Translations under genes and position numbers: made by a program | Assembly: GCA_030150505.1 (NCBI GenBank) | Contig: JASLFS010000044.1 | Location: 1 to 44,788, forward strand | Direction: 5' to 3' | Source: Vitreoscilla sp. | Lineage (GTDB): Bacteria > Pseudomonadota > Gammaproteobacteria > Burkholderiales > Neisseriaceae | Length of the DNA stretch: 44,788 bases | The notes under the pieces: model-generated | What the model saw: only the letters and a program-made list of their open reading frames with translations | The model's database searches: none | What the model was told of the DNA's origin: nothing | Part shown: one piece after another, positions 1 through 7,859 of the stretch | Layout: each line of letters opens with the position of its first letter | How positions within the stretch are numbered: position 1 is the first letter of the stretch

Positions 1-897
1 GAAACCTTTTTACCTCAAATCCGAGTTACGCGACCACGGTACCCACGCCAGTTCAATCGTGCTTTGGTTTTAATTATTCTAGCCGTTGCCAAGGTTTACT
101 GGCTAAGCGCACTATTGGCCAATACATGGGCAGATCCAGTATTTAGCAATCCCAGCGAATTTCATTCTTTGGATGCTTTATTGGGTTTATATGCCTATGC
201 CTTACAATTATATTTAAACTTCTCAGGTTATACCGATTTGGTAACCGCAATTGGTTTATTATTGGGATTTAAACTTCCCGTTAACTTTAACGCCCCTTAC
301 TTAGCCATTAACTTAAAAGATTTTTGGCAACGTTGGCACATCAGCTTATCAACTTGGATTCGTGATTACATTTACATTCCACTGGGTGGTTCAAGAAAAA
401 GCTTTACCCGAACACAAATTAATCTGATTTTAGCAATGGTTATTTCAGGGCTATGGCATGGCGCTAGCTATAACTTTATTATCTGGGGGGCAATACATGG
501 CGTTGGTGTTGTTTTGCTTAATATTGGCAGCAAGCTATTTAAAAACCGTCAAATTAGCTCCCTCTCTCCAAGATTGGCGAATTTAATCACACTACAATAT
601 GTGTGCTTTGCGTGGATTTTCTTTAGAAGCCCAAGCATTCATGGCAGCTTAGATTATTTACAAACTATCTTTACTCAGTTCTCCAAGCCTTTGCAATTTA
701 ATTCACCTATCTATTTATTATGTTTTGCATTGTGGTTTTGGTTGTACCCACTATTAAGCAAACTACCCAACCTATTATTAACCATCATGAATCGACTGCA
801 CTGGAGCGTACGCCCATGGTTAATGATTATTTTACTTTGGGGCATTATTGAATTAGCGCCAGCTGGCATTCCTGGTTTTATTTACGCTAGTTTTTAA
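1..897 (+). CDS. patA: MBOAT-family O-acyltransferase, PatA-like (5' end outside window)
   Basis: Multi-pass inner-membrane acyltransferase expected to move acetyl groups across the membrane for O-acetylation of peptidoglycan MurNAc. The frame is open from base 1 with no convincing start, so the N-terminal part lies upstream of the window. MBOAT hallmarks are present: NFSGYTD, the segment DFWQRWHISLSTW, and GLWHG, whose His (codon 457-459) is the expected catalytic residue. Several hydrophobic helices surround them. It is followed after 12 bases by two SGNH-fold proteins, which matches the Neisseria patA-patB-ape1 cluster. AlgI-type alginate acetylation is the main alternative, but no alginate genes are visible here. 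The family call is firm; peptidoglycan as substrate is inferred from the neighbours. Confidence 0.85.
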   Translation, partial: ETFLPQIRVTRPRYPRQFNRALVLIILAVAKVYWLSALLANTWADPVFSNPSEFHSLDALLGLYAYALQLYLNFSGYTDLVTAIGLLLGFKLPVNFNAPYLAINLKDFWQRWHISLSTWIRDYIYIPLGGSRKSFTRTQINLILAMVISGLWHGASYNFIIWGAIHGVGVVLLNIGSKLFKNRQISSLSPRLANLITLQYVCFAWIFFRSPSIHGSLDYLQTIFTQFSKPLQFNSPIYLLCFALWFWLYPLLSKLPNLLLTIMNRLHWSVRPWLMIILLWGIIELAPAGIPGFIYASF

Positions 898-909
898 GAG
901 TATTGGATT

Positions 910-1983
910 ATGAAAAAAAGAATTTTAATCATCACCTATTCCTTTGTAGTGGTTATTTCAGGTTTGATTATTGTTTTACAAAGCCCGATTAATCTATATT
1001 GGCAACAAACTTACCATCAAGATAGCCCACTTCATGCATTAAAATCCACACCGGCATTGGCTTGGGGAGCACGGCAACATGCTGCGATGGAAACAAATAA
1101 AAAAAATATCGATAAACAATTAATACATTTTGATAAAAAATCATTATTAACCGTTAACCATCTTTGGTTTAACCAACCATTGCCAATGAGCCCTCTGGCT
1201 TCAGTTGCACAAGCTGCCATTCCCAAAAGCTTCATTGAAGCACGTGCACTCTTACCGAAAAAACAAAACTCATTCATGCTAAAAGCCAAAGATAAGGTTT
1301 TGTTTATTGGCGACTCTCTCATGCAAGGCGTTGCACCACATGCCAAGCAACAACTCTACAAACAGTATCACATTGAAAGCATTGATTTAAGTAAACAAAG
1401 CACGGGCTTATCTTATCCAAGCTTCTTTAACTGGCCCAAAATGGTTGAGAATACTTTGCAAAACCATGCCGATATTCGCTTGATTGTGGTATATATGGGT
1501 CCAAATGACCCTTGGGATTTTCCCAATGTTAGCAACAAATCCTACTTAAAATTCAAATCCCCAGAATGGGAAAAACAATACAGTGAACGAATTCGCAGCA
1601 TTATTGCCAGCGCACAAAAATACCATGCTCGAATCCTCTGGCTAGGTGCGCCCACAATGAAACTAGAAAAGTTGAACAATAGCATGAGCTATTTAAACCA
1701 ACTTTATCAATATGAAAATGAAAACAATCACGAACTGTATATCCCGACTCATGAACTACTAGGTAGCACCAACAATCAATTTGTTAACTTCATTCAACAA
1801 AATGGTGCCAACATTAAAGTACGAGTAGACGATGGCGTTCATTTCACGCCAGCAGGACAAAAAATTATTGCCAATAAAATTATGAGCTTAATTCATTTAG
1901 ACAACACTGATTTATCTGAATCACAGCCAGAAAATTTATTATGCAAGAAAGAAGACTATCATCATGCCATTCAAAAACCTTAA
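910..1983 (+). CDS. patB: SGNH-fold acetyltransferase/esterase, PatB-like (membrane anchored)
   Basis: Likely the periplasmic partner of PatA that transfers acetyl to peptidoglycan. It has 357 residues. Residues about 5-24 are hydrophobic after MKKR, giving an uncleaved signal anchor. The SGNH blocks are visible: FIGDSLMQG (Ser136, block I), GPND (197-200, block III Asn) and DDGVHFTPAG with His311 (block V). Residues 30-125 form a divergent linker. The fold resembles the DUF459/SGNH group, so the exact PatB assignment rests on position between patA and the Ape1-like gene. Its 3' end overlaps the next gene by 20 bases, consistent with coupled translation. It could instead be a second esterase; transferase versus esterase cannot be told from motifs. 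Confidence 0.75.
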   Translation: MKKRILIITYSFVVVISGLIIVLQSPINLYWQQTYHQDSPLHALKSTPALAWGARQHAAMETNKKNIDKQLIHFDKKSLLTVNHLWFNQPLPMSPLASVAQAAIPKSFIEARALLPKKQNSFMLKAKDKVLFIGDSLMQGVAPHAKQQLYKQYHIESIDLSKQSTGLSYPSFFNWPKMVENTLQNHADIRLIVVYMGPNDPWDFPNVSNKSYLKFKSPEWEKQYSERIRSIIASAQKYHARILWLGAPTMKLEKLNNSMSYLNQLYQYENENNHELYIPTHELLGSTNNQFVNFIQQNGANIKVRVDDGVHFTPAGQKIIANKIMSLIHLDNTDLSESQPENLLCKKEDYHHAIQKP

Positions 1984-3232
1984 CTCACCTAAGTCCGTGT
2001 TCCGTACTGCGGCATGGCTTAGCTTAGCCTTGCTACTATCCTCTTGTAGCAATACGCAAAACACACAACAAACAAACCCTGTTATTCACACTGATCATTC
2101 AGTAAGTCGTGCTCAATCGATAGGAAACCTAATTAATTTTGGTGAAAAAAACTTAACCAACCTACAAAAAAAATACCACCAAATTCACAACCATGAAGCA
2201 CCAAAAGGAACCGTGCTCAACATCATCCAACTAGGTGATTCTCACACAGCGTCTGACACATTTACCGCACCATTACGTGATTTAATGGCACAAGAAATTG
2301 GATTAGCTGGCATTGGCTGGGTTTCACCAATGGCGGTTAATGGCCAAGCTCACCGAATGGTTAGCTATTCCCAAGATGGCTGGAATTTAACCAACAGTCG
2401 CACTCAGCAACATCCAGATTTTCCAATGGGCGGCTTAATTGCAACCCCAACCAAAGATAATGCCAAACTAACAATTAACACACGCAGACCAACATCAGGC
2501 ATTTCTGAATTGCAACTGCTCATCAAGCCCAATACAGGTACATTGACGCTAACCGATGCCAACCATCAATCACTCCCTCTTCTAACCCAGTTTTCGTCAC
2601 CAAGCTCATCAGGCTGGCACACCGTAGACATTCAGGCGAAACTACCAATTACCATTACCGCAGAGCAAGCAAATGCAGCATCATTGGGTGGTATTTGGAT
2701 TAAACAAAAACAAACTTCAGGGGTGATGATTTCTCCCATTGGCAGCAATGGTGCACAACAAAGTATTTGGCAGCGTTGGCAAAACAATTGGATGCATGAT
2801 TTAGCTAATCAAAAAGTCGACCTATTCATTATCGCTTATGGCACCAATGAAGCATTTAGCCCCAATATGGATAGCAATCAAGTTCGTAATCAGCTAAAAC
2901 AAGGCATTCAACAGTTGCGCCAACAAAATCCCAAAGCCAGCATTCTGATTTTAGGTGCTCCAGATGCTGTTGATAAACGCCAACTTAACAACCATATTTG
3001 TGGTCAGCCTGCCAACTTAACAGCCATCAAAAACATACAACGTGAAGTAGCTCAACAAGAAAAAACCCTTTATTGGGATTGGCAGCAAGCCATGGGTGGG
3101 GATTGCAAAATGCAAAATTGGCGAGACCAAGGACTTGCGGCAAAAGATTTGGTGCACTTTACCAAAGATGGTTACAACCAAAATGCAGCCTTGTTCTGGG
3201 AGGATTTAAAATCCACGCTGAATCCAAGATAA
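1964..3232 (+). CDS. ape1: Lipoprotein SGNH O-acetylpeptidoglycan esterase, Ape1-like
   Basis: Likely removes O-acetyl groups from peptidoglycan so that lytic transglycosylases can act. It has 422 residues. The N-terminus ends in the lipobox LSSC (Cys28), so this is a predicted lipoprotein. Catalytic blocks: LGDSHTASD with Ser93, AYGTNEA with Asn295, and DLVHFT with Asp395 and His398. Between blocks I and III, residues about 140-255 are beta-rich, as expected for the CBM35-like insertion of Neisseria Ape1. Start at ATG 1964 lies inside the end of patB. An A8 tract at 2166-2173 sits in the coding region, which remains in frame. The split of labels between this gene and the preceding one is by analogy with Neisseria and could be reversed. 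Confidence 0.75.
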   Translation: MPFKNLNSPKSVFRTAAWLSLALLLSSCSNTQNTQQTNPVIHTDHSVSRAQSIGNLINFGEKNLTNLQKKYHQIHNHEAPKGTVLNIIQLGDSHTASDTFTAPLRDLMAQEIGLAGIGWVSPMAVNGQAHRMVSYSQDGWNLTNSRTQQHPDFPMGGLIATPTKDNAKLTINTRRPTSGISELQLLIKPNTGTLTLTDANHQSLPLLTQFSSPSSSGWHTVDIQAKLPITITAEQANAASLGGIWIKQKQTSGVMISPIGSNGAQQSIWQRWQNNWMHDLANQKVDLFIIAYGTNEAFSPNMDSNQVRNQLKQGIQQLRQQNPKASILILGAPDAVDKRQLNNHICGQPANLTAIKNIQREVAQQEKTLYWDWQQAMGGDCKMQNWRDQGLAAKDLVHFTKDGYNQNAALFWEDLKSTLNPR

Positions 3233-3309
3233 CTTTCAATCATTAGCTGTTGTTTTTTGGCAATCTCAACGACATATTCTTGCTTTACGACTAAGTAAAA
3301 AATATTTCA

Positions 3310-3318
3310 TGCTAGAAT
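3310..3318 (+). promoter_or_regulatory. Extended -10 promoter element for btuB leader
   Basis: TGCTAGAAT fits an extended -10 (TGn plus TAGAAT). Transcription would start near 3325, just ahead of the first aptamer stem at 3330, which supports the call. The -35 region 17 bases upstream is poor, as is common for extended -10 promoters. Confidence 0.45.
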
Positions 3319-3329
3319 CAGCAGCTTTA

Positions 3330-3511
3330 TTTCATTTAAAGTAATGGGAAGTTGGTGAAAGTCCAACACTGCCCCCGCAGCGGTAATAATCTTATTCACA
3401 ACCATAGATAAAAAATGTGTTTGCTTCGCAATATACACACCACTGTTACCATTTTGGTAATGGGAAGGTTTGCAAACTCTGATTAAAGTCCGAAGACCGA
3501 CTTAAATGAAA
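3330..3511 (+). promoter_or_regulatory. Cobalamin (B12) riboswitch aptamer
   Basis: The conserved cobalamin core is readable: GGTGAAAGTCC (3354-3364), CACTGCCCCCGCAGCGGTAA (3367-3386), and a B12-box-like AGTCCGAAGACCGACTT (3487-3503). A perfect 10-bp closing stem P1 pairs 3330-3339 with 3502-3511. The variable arm between core and B12 box (about 3391-3480) includes the small hairpin TTACCA/TGGTAA. It sits ahead of btuB, a normal target, and is expected to lower btuB expression when adenosylcobalamin is plentiful. Confidence 0.9.
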
Positions 3512-3515
3512 ACGA

Positions 3516-3553
3516 CGAGTATCGCGGGGAGGCGATAGTCGATTTGTTATCGC
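3516..3553 (+). promoter_or_regulatory. Riboswitch expression platform with competing hairpins
   Basis: Bases 3516-3525 pair with 3532-3541 (10 positions, one mismatch) around the loop GGGGAG. The inner strand GCGATA (3532-3537) can instead pair with a second TATCGC at 3548-3553. The two hairpins exclude each other. The G-rich loop could contact the C-rich aptamer core as in known L5-L13 kissing loops, which is an inference. No strong T-tract follows, so control of translation or Rho-dependent termination is more likely than a simple intrinsic terminator. Confidence 0.5.
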
Positions 3554-3627
3554 ATATTTTGGCATTGCAAAATCGAATATATCCACTTTTCGCACTCGGT
3601 ATTAACCATTAATACTTGGAGTGTTTC

Positions 3628-5487
3628 ATGCAAACTTTCTCATTTAAAAAATTAACCATCGCCATTTTAGGCTTAAGCAGCTTGGCAACTTTAGCCCATG
3701 CCAACACAACAGAACTGGATGAAATTTCAGTAACCGCCACTCGCTTACCACAAAAAACATTAACCACATTAAGCGACATCAGCATTATCACAGAAGATGA
3801 TATCGCTAAAAGCGGCGTACAAGATTTGCCTAACTTATTAAAACGCACAACTGGTTTGGAAGTATCATCAAGTGGTGGACCTGGCACACAATCATCACTA
3901 TTTACCAGAGGCACAAATGGCAATCATACCGTTGTGTTAATCGATGGCGTGCGCATTGTTTCAGCAACCACTGGCCAAGCAGCATTCAACCACATCCCTT
4001 TAAACCAAATAGAGCGCATTGAAGTTGTTCGTGGCGCAGCCAGTAGCGTTTATGGTGCTGATGCTGTTGGTGGTGTGATTCAAATTTTCACGAAAAAACC
4101 AGAAAATGGCGCATTTAATGCTGATATTGGCGCAGGTATTGGCAACCGAAATACTTATGAAGTAGATGCCAATGTATCAGGAAAAGTGGGTAAGTTAAGT
4201 TACCAATTAAGTGGTAGCCACAATCAAACCAAAGGTTTTTCTGCAACCAATTCAAATCATCCGTGGGGAATCTATAACCCAGACAAAGATGGTTATAAAA
4301 ATAGTGCTTTTTCAGGCAGCCTAGCTTATGACATTGCCGATGGACACCAATTAATTGCTCGTGCTTTACAAGATAGAGGCGTAGCAGAAATGGATGCTAT
4401 CACTACAGGACAAGACTATAACCGATCAGCTTTGCATGTCTATAGCCTAGAAAGCCAAAATAAACTAACAGACAACATTCAATCTAATTTACAAATCTCT
4501 CGCTCTGAAGATTTATTCAAAATGTATTCTGATAATGATATTGATACTGGATTTGGCACAGTCAATACCGGTCATATCAACACCAAAACCAATAAAGCCC
4601 TTTGGACGTTAACTGGCACTAGCCAATACATCAACTGGCTTGCTGGTGCAGAATGGCAAAAACAAAAAGTAGATAGCAATACCAAATACTCAGAAAACAG
4701 CCGCACAAACAAAGCTATTTTTGCTGGACTTGATTTCAATAAAGATCGCTTCTTAATCGAAAGCAATTTACGTTACGATGATAACGAAAAGTTCGGTAAT
4801 CAAACGACTGGCAGAGCAGCATTTGGCTATCAAATTACGGACAACCTAACAGCCCGCCTAAGCTATGGAACATCTTTTAGAGCGCCTACATTTAACGACT
4901 TGTACTACCCAGCTAGCCCTTGGGGTGCGACTAGCAATCCAAACCTAAAAGCGGAAAAAGGTAAAAATGCAGAAGTGGGTTTGACATATAACAATCAAAC
5001 CACTCTGATTCAATGGAGCTTATTTCAAAATAGAATCAAAAACTTCATCAGCTTAGATGACAGTTACATTCCTCAAAACCTAAGCAAAGCCAAAATTACT
5101 GGCTCATCACTTTCTGCTCAACATAAGCTAGGTGATATCACATTACGTGGTGACATTACTTATCAAAGCCCGAAAGACAAAGGCAGTGATAAACAACTTA
5201 GCCGCCGAGCTAAAGTTTTTGGTAATCTAGGTATTGATTATGCCGCAAGTGAAAAGTTAACCTTATCTGCCAATCAACATTTACATGGCCATAGCTACGA
5301 TGATGCAACCAATAATCGCCGCTTAGGTGGTTACGGCATTACTTCACTGTCAGCCATATACCAAATTACACCACAATGGAATGTTTCACTAAACGGTGAC
5401 AACATTTTCGATAAGAAATACACCACTGCTTATGGTTACAACACTCCAGGCGCAAGTATTATGCTAAAAACACGTTACAATTTCTAA
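3628..5487 (+). CDS. btuB: TonB-dependent outer-membrane cobalamin receptor BtuB
   Basis: Imports vitamin B12 across the outer membrane using TonB energy. The chosen start is ATG 3628, preceded by TTGGAG; an in-frame TTG at 3616 is part of that ribosome binding site. The product has 619 residues: a signal peptide (about 1-25, ending AHA), a TonB-box-like DEISVTA near 30, a plug domain (about 45-150, with VLIDGVRI and RGAASSVYGADAVGGVI), then a 22-strand-type barrel ending in RYNF with a C-terminal Phe. The length is close to E. coli BtuB. Substrate specificity is supported by the cobalamin riboswitch upstream and btuF downstream. Without those, any siderophore or cobamide receptor of this family would be possible. 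Confidence 0.9.
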   Translation: MQTFSFKKLTIAILGLSSLATLAHANTTELDEISVTATRLPQKTLTTLSDISIITEDDIAKSGVQDLPNLLKRTTGLEVSSSGGPGTQSSLFTRGTNGNHTVVLIDGVRIVSATTGQAAFNHIPLNQIERIEVVRGAASSVYGADAVGGVIQIFTKKPENGAFNADIGAGIGNRNTYEVDANVSGKVGKLSYQLSGSHNQTKGFSATNSNHPWGIYNPDKDGYKNSAFSGSLAYDIADGHQLIARALQDRGVAEMDAITTGQDYNRSALHVYSLESQNKLTDNIQSNLQISRSEDLFKMYSDNDIDTGFGTVNTGHINTKTNKALWTLTGTSQYINWLAGAEWQKQKVDSNTKYSENSRTNKAIFAGLDFNKDRFLIESNLRYDDNEKFGNQTTGRAAFGYQITDNLTARLSYGTSFRAPTFNDLYYPASPWGATSNPNLKAEKGKNAEVGLTYNNQTTLIQWSLFQNRIKNFISLDDSYIPQNLSKAKITGSSLSAQHKLGDITLRGDITYQSPKDKGSDKQLSRRAKVFGNLGIDYAASEKLTLSANQHLHGHSYDDATNNRRLGGYGITSLSAIYQITPQWNVSLNGDNIFDKKYTTAYGYNTPGASIMLKTRYNF

Positions 5488-5499
5488 ATTCTAACAACT

Positions 5500-5532
5500 T
5501 TTACAAAGGCGGCAAGATGTCGCCTTTGTAAA
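5500..5532 (+). repeat. Strong intergenic hairpin between btuB and btuF
   Basis: Twelve bases TTTACAAAGGCG (5500-5511) pair perfectly with 5521-5532. A G-T and a C-G pair extend the stem to a 5-base loop AAGAT. There is no T-tract after it on either strand, so it is not a standard intrinsic terminator. It may stabilise the btuB mRNA end or set the ratio of btuB to btuF. Confidence 0.7.
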
Positions 5533-5557
5533 GCACCCACTCATCTACATAACAACA

Positions 5558-6418
5558 ATGATTAAAAAAATACTGCCTCTCTTACTAATTAATTGCCTAC
5601 TGCTGATTACCCCTGCCCACGCAGCCATTAGTGTCAAAGATGGCACAGGACAATTGGTAACACTGCAACAACCAGCAAAACGCATTATTTCCCTAACTCC
5701 ACATACCACTGAACTTCTTTTTAGCGCAGGAGCAGGACAATACATTGTCGGTGTCACCAATGAATCCGACTACCCAACAGCAGCCATTAACATTCCCAAA
5801 GTTGGCACTTATAACCAAATCAGCTTAGATGCCATCTTGCGCTTAAAGCCTGACTTGGTCATTACTTGGCAAGATAGCGGACACATCAAAGAGATTAATC
5901 GCCTAAAACAACTTAATATCCCAGTCTTCGTTTCCCACCCACTTAAGCTCAATGACATTGCTACCGAAACTCTAAAATTAGGGCAATTAACACAGACAGA
6001 AAATACAGCAAAAAACAGTACGCAAGCATTTTTTAAACAAGCACAATCATTAAAAAAACAATATCAACATAAACAAAAAATTAAAACCTTGGTTGCTGTT
6101 AGCGAGTCTCCCATTTATACTGTCAGCAATCAAAGTTTTTTAGGGCAACTGGTCACACTATGTGGTGGGGAAAATGTTTTTAGTTCACTGAAAACAGCAT
6201 CGGCACAAGTTAGCAAAGAAGCTATCATGAAAAGCCAAGCACAAGTTGTCTTAACAACATTACCCAATTTAGATAAATCATTTTGGTATAATACGCACTT
6301 ACCTGCAGCCAAAACTAAAAACATTTATACTGTTAGCGATGCTAACCGACCAAGCTTACGACTGATTGATGCAGCGACATCAATCTGCCAACACATTGAA
6401 CGGGCTAGACAACACTAG
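5558..6418 (+). CDS. btuF: Periplasmic cobalamin-binding protein BtuF-like
   Basis: ABC-transporter substrate-binding protein of the helical-backbone class (Peripla_BP_2). It has 286 residues with a signal peptide (MIKKILPLLL... ending PAHA, about 1-22). The N-lobe begins RIISLTPHTTELLFSAGA and contains VGVTNESDYP and LKPDLVITW, typical of BtuF and FhuD-like proteins. It lies 70 bases after btuB and is probably cotranscribed with it under the riboswitch, which is the main argument for cobalamin rather than haem or siderophore. No permease (BtuC) or ATPase (BtuD) gene is present nearby, so the transporter partners must be elsewhere or shared. Confidence 0.8.
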   Translation: MIKKILPLLLINCLLLITPAHAAISVKDGTGQLVTLQQPAKRIISLTPHTTELLFSAGAGQYIVGVTNESDYPTAAINIPKVGTYNQISLDAILRLKPDLVITWQDSGHIKEINRLKQLNIPVFVSHPLKLNDIATETLKLGQLTQTENTAKNSTQAFFKQAQSLKKQYQHKQKIKTLVAVSESPIYTVSNQSFLGQLVTLCGGENVFSSLKTASAQVSKEAIMKSQAQVVLTTLPNLDKSFWYNTHLPAAKTKNIYTVSDANRPSLRLIDAATSICQHIERARQH

Positions 6419-6452
6419 TACAGTAATTAACTTATTCGTGATTCTGCAAACT

Positions 6453-6788
6453 ATGGAAAATCAACTAAATCAATTAGAAAGCTGCGTTACAGCATTAACC
6501 AGCGCTTTTGAAACAATATATGCGGAAAATAAATCCTTAGCCGCTGAAGTAAAACGTTTAAATGAAGAAAATATCGCCTTAACCAAAAACCATGAAGAAA
6601 CTGTCAATACGTTAAAATCAACTCATTTGACAGAAGTTGAAACTCTGCAAAAAAATTCTTCTGCATTATTGGTTAATTTAGAAGATAAAAATGAACTTTT
6701 ACGCACTACCTTATTAGACAGTGCTGATGCAATCAAAGCATTACTAATGCGCTTGCCAAAAGTTATCCAAGAGGAAATTGAAAAATGA
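6453..6788 (+). CDS. Small coiled-coil protein, ZapB-like, cotranscribed with zapA
   Basis: A 111-residue acidic protein that is almost entirely heptad-like coiled coil (MENQLNQLE... through LKSTHLTEVETLQ). ATG 6453 is used because longer in-frame starts fall inside btuF. Its stop overlaps the zapA start as ATGA (6785-6788), so translation is coupled. Small coiled-coil proteins encoded immediately before zapA occur in many proteobacteria (TIGR02449/ZapB-like). A role in Z-ring organisation is inferred from that position, not from a diagnostic motif. Confidence 0.7.
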   Translation: MENQLNQLESCVTALTSAFETIYAENKSLAAEVKRLNEENIALTKNHEETVNTLKSTHLTEVETLQKNSSALLVNLEDKNELLRTTLLDSADAIKALLMRLPKVIQEEIEK

Positions 6789-7081
6789 GTATTGAACAAG
6801 TTGATGTTAATATCATGGGTCGTCAATTTGTTATTGGCACTCCAAGCGAAGAAAGCGATACATTGCGCCAAGCAGTGAAAATGCTAAATCAAAAAATCAA
6901 CACCATTCAAGAACATGGCAAAATTGTTGAAACTGATAAAATCGTCATTATGGCCGCTTTAAACCTTGCTCACGACTTTTTAAAAATGACGACAAAAGAT
7001 GGCTTGGAATTTGGTCAATTTGAGCGTAAAATAAACACCATGATTAGCCAATGCGAAAAATCAATCGCAAAAATGGCTTAA
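6785..7081 (+). CDS. zapA: Cell division protein ZapA
   Basis: FtsZ-associated protein that cross-links FtsZ filaments at the division ring. It has 98 residues, close to the family length of about 100. The N-terminal globular part begins VDVNIMGRQFVIG and continues with the helix SDTLRQAVKMLNQKI; residues about 55-98 form the tetramerising coiled coil including MAALNLAHDFLKM. Start ATG overlaps the preceding stop. As in many Proteobacteria it is followed by the 6S RNA gene. Confidence 0.9.
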   Translation: MSIEQVDVNIMGRQFVIGTPSEESDTLRQAVKMLNQKINTIQEHGKIVETDKIVIMAALNLAHDFLKMTTKDGLEFGQFERKINTMISQCEKSIAKMA

Positions 7082-7100
7082 TTCATAAAGTTAAGTTTTA

Positions 7101-7279
7101 AATCCCTGCTCCGTTCGAGAAGGCATCTATTCCTTTGAACCAATAGATTCACTCACGGTTGCTTAGCGCTAAATGGGCGTGAACGTCTTTTTTAAAGATG
7201 TACCCGAAATTTACCAAAGCGACCAACCTTGACACCAAGGTTCAAGTGAATTCCGCCAAATCGGCGGCAGCGGGGACCT
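7101..7279 (+). ncRNA. ssrS: 6S RNA
   Basis: The roughly 180-base stretch after zapA has 6S features. The ends pair to close the molecule (TCCCTGCT near 7103 with AGCGGGGA near 7269, one G-U). There are long imperfect arms and a 3' half resembling E. coli 6S: CCTTGACACCAAGGTTCAAG then CGCCAAATCGGCGGC. The position directly after zapA is the classic ssrS location. 6S RNA mimics an open promoter and binds the sigma-70 RNA polymerase. The ends are approximate. With the rplM promoter region it accounts for the gap of about 340 bases. Confidence 0.8.
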
Positions 7280-7358
7280 AAAAATCCAATTTAATCTCTA
7301 TTAAACAACACTTCTACTCATACCCTCCCCTCTTTACCACCCTTACTCGCTAATTTTA

Positions 7359-7387
7359 TTGACAGCATCTCTATACTCAAATAAAAT
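7359..7387 (+). promoter_or_regulatory. Sigma-70 promoter for rplM-rpsI
   Basis: A consensus -35 TTGACA (7359-7364), a 17-base spacer and a -10 TAAAAT (7382-7387), ending 34 bases before the rplM ATG. This is one of the best promoter matches in the window. Confidence 0.7.
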
Positions 7388-7421
7388 CTATAGCTTTCTA
7401 GTATTTATTTGGACTATTCCC

Positions 7422-7850
7422 ATGAAAACCTTTTCAGCTAAGCCACAAGAGGTTAAGCGCGAATGGTATGTAGTTGATGCTCAAGACAAAGTTTTGGGTC
7501 GATTGGCTGCTGAAATTGCTCGTCGCTTACGTGGTAAACATAAACCTGAATACACTCCTCACATTGACACTGGTGATTACATCATCGTTATTAATGCTGA
7601 TAAATTACGTGTAACTGGTAACAAAGCTCAAGATAAAAAATACTACCGTCACTCTGGTTACCCAGGCGGTTTGTATGAGCGCAACTTCTCTGAAATGCAA
7701 GAAAGATTTCCAGAGCGCGTTCTTGAGAAAGCAGTAAAAGGCATGTTGCCTAAAGGTCCTTTGGGCTATGCTATGATCAAGAAATTGAAAGTATATGCTG
7801 GCGAAGAACATGGCCATGCCGCACAACAACCTAAAGCTTTGGAAATTTAA
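7422..7850 (+). CDS. rplM: 50S ribosomal protein L13
   Basis: Large-subunit ribosomal protein that binds 23S rRNA early in assembly. It has 142 residues from ATG 7422, the usual length. It starts MKTFSAKPQEVKREWYVVDA and contains the conserved LGRLAAEIA, HIDTGDYIIVINA, KKYYRHSGYPGG and GMLPKGPLG. The in-frame TTG at 7359 is part of the promoter -35 and not a start. It forms the standard operon with rpsI, 9 bases downstream. Confidence 0.98.
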   Translation: MKTFSAKPQEVKREWYVVDAQDKVLGRLAAEIARRLRGKHKPEYTPHIDTGDYIIVINADKLRVTGNKAQDKKYYRHSGYPGGLYERNFSEMQERFPERVLEKAVKGMLPKGPLGYAMIKKLKVYAGEEHGHAAQQPKALEI

Positions 7851-7859
7851 GGATACACA

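Noticed and set aside
3421..3480. Possible second small gene or riboswitch in the btuB leader
   Set aside because: It lies between the cobalamin core and the B12 box and fits the variable arm of the same aptamer.
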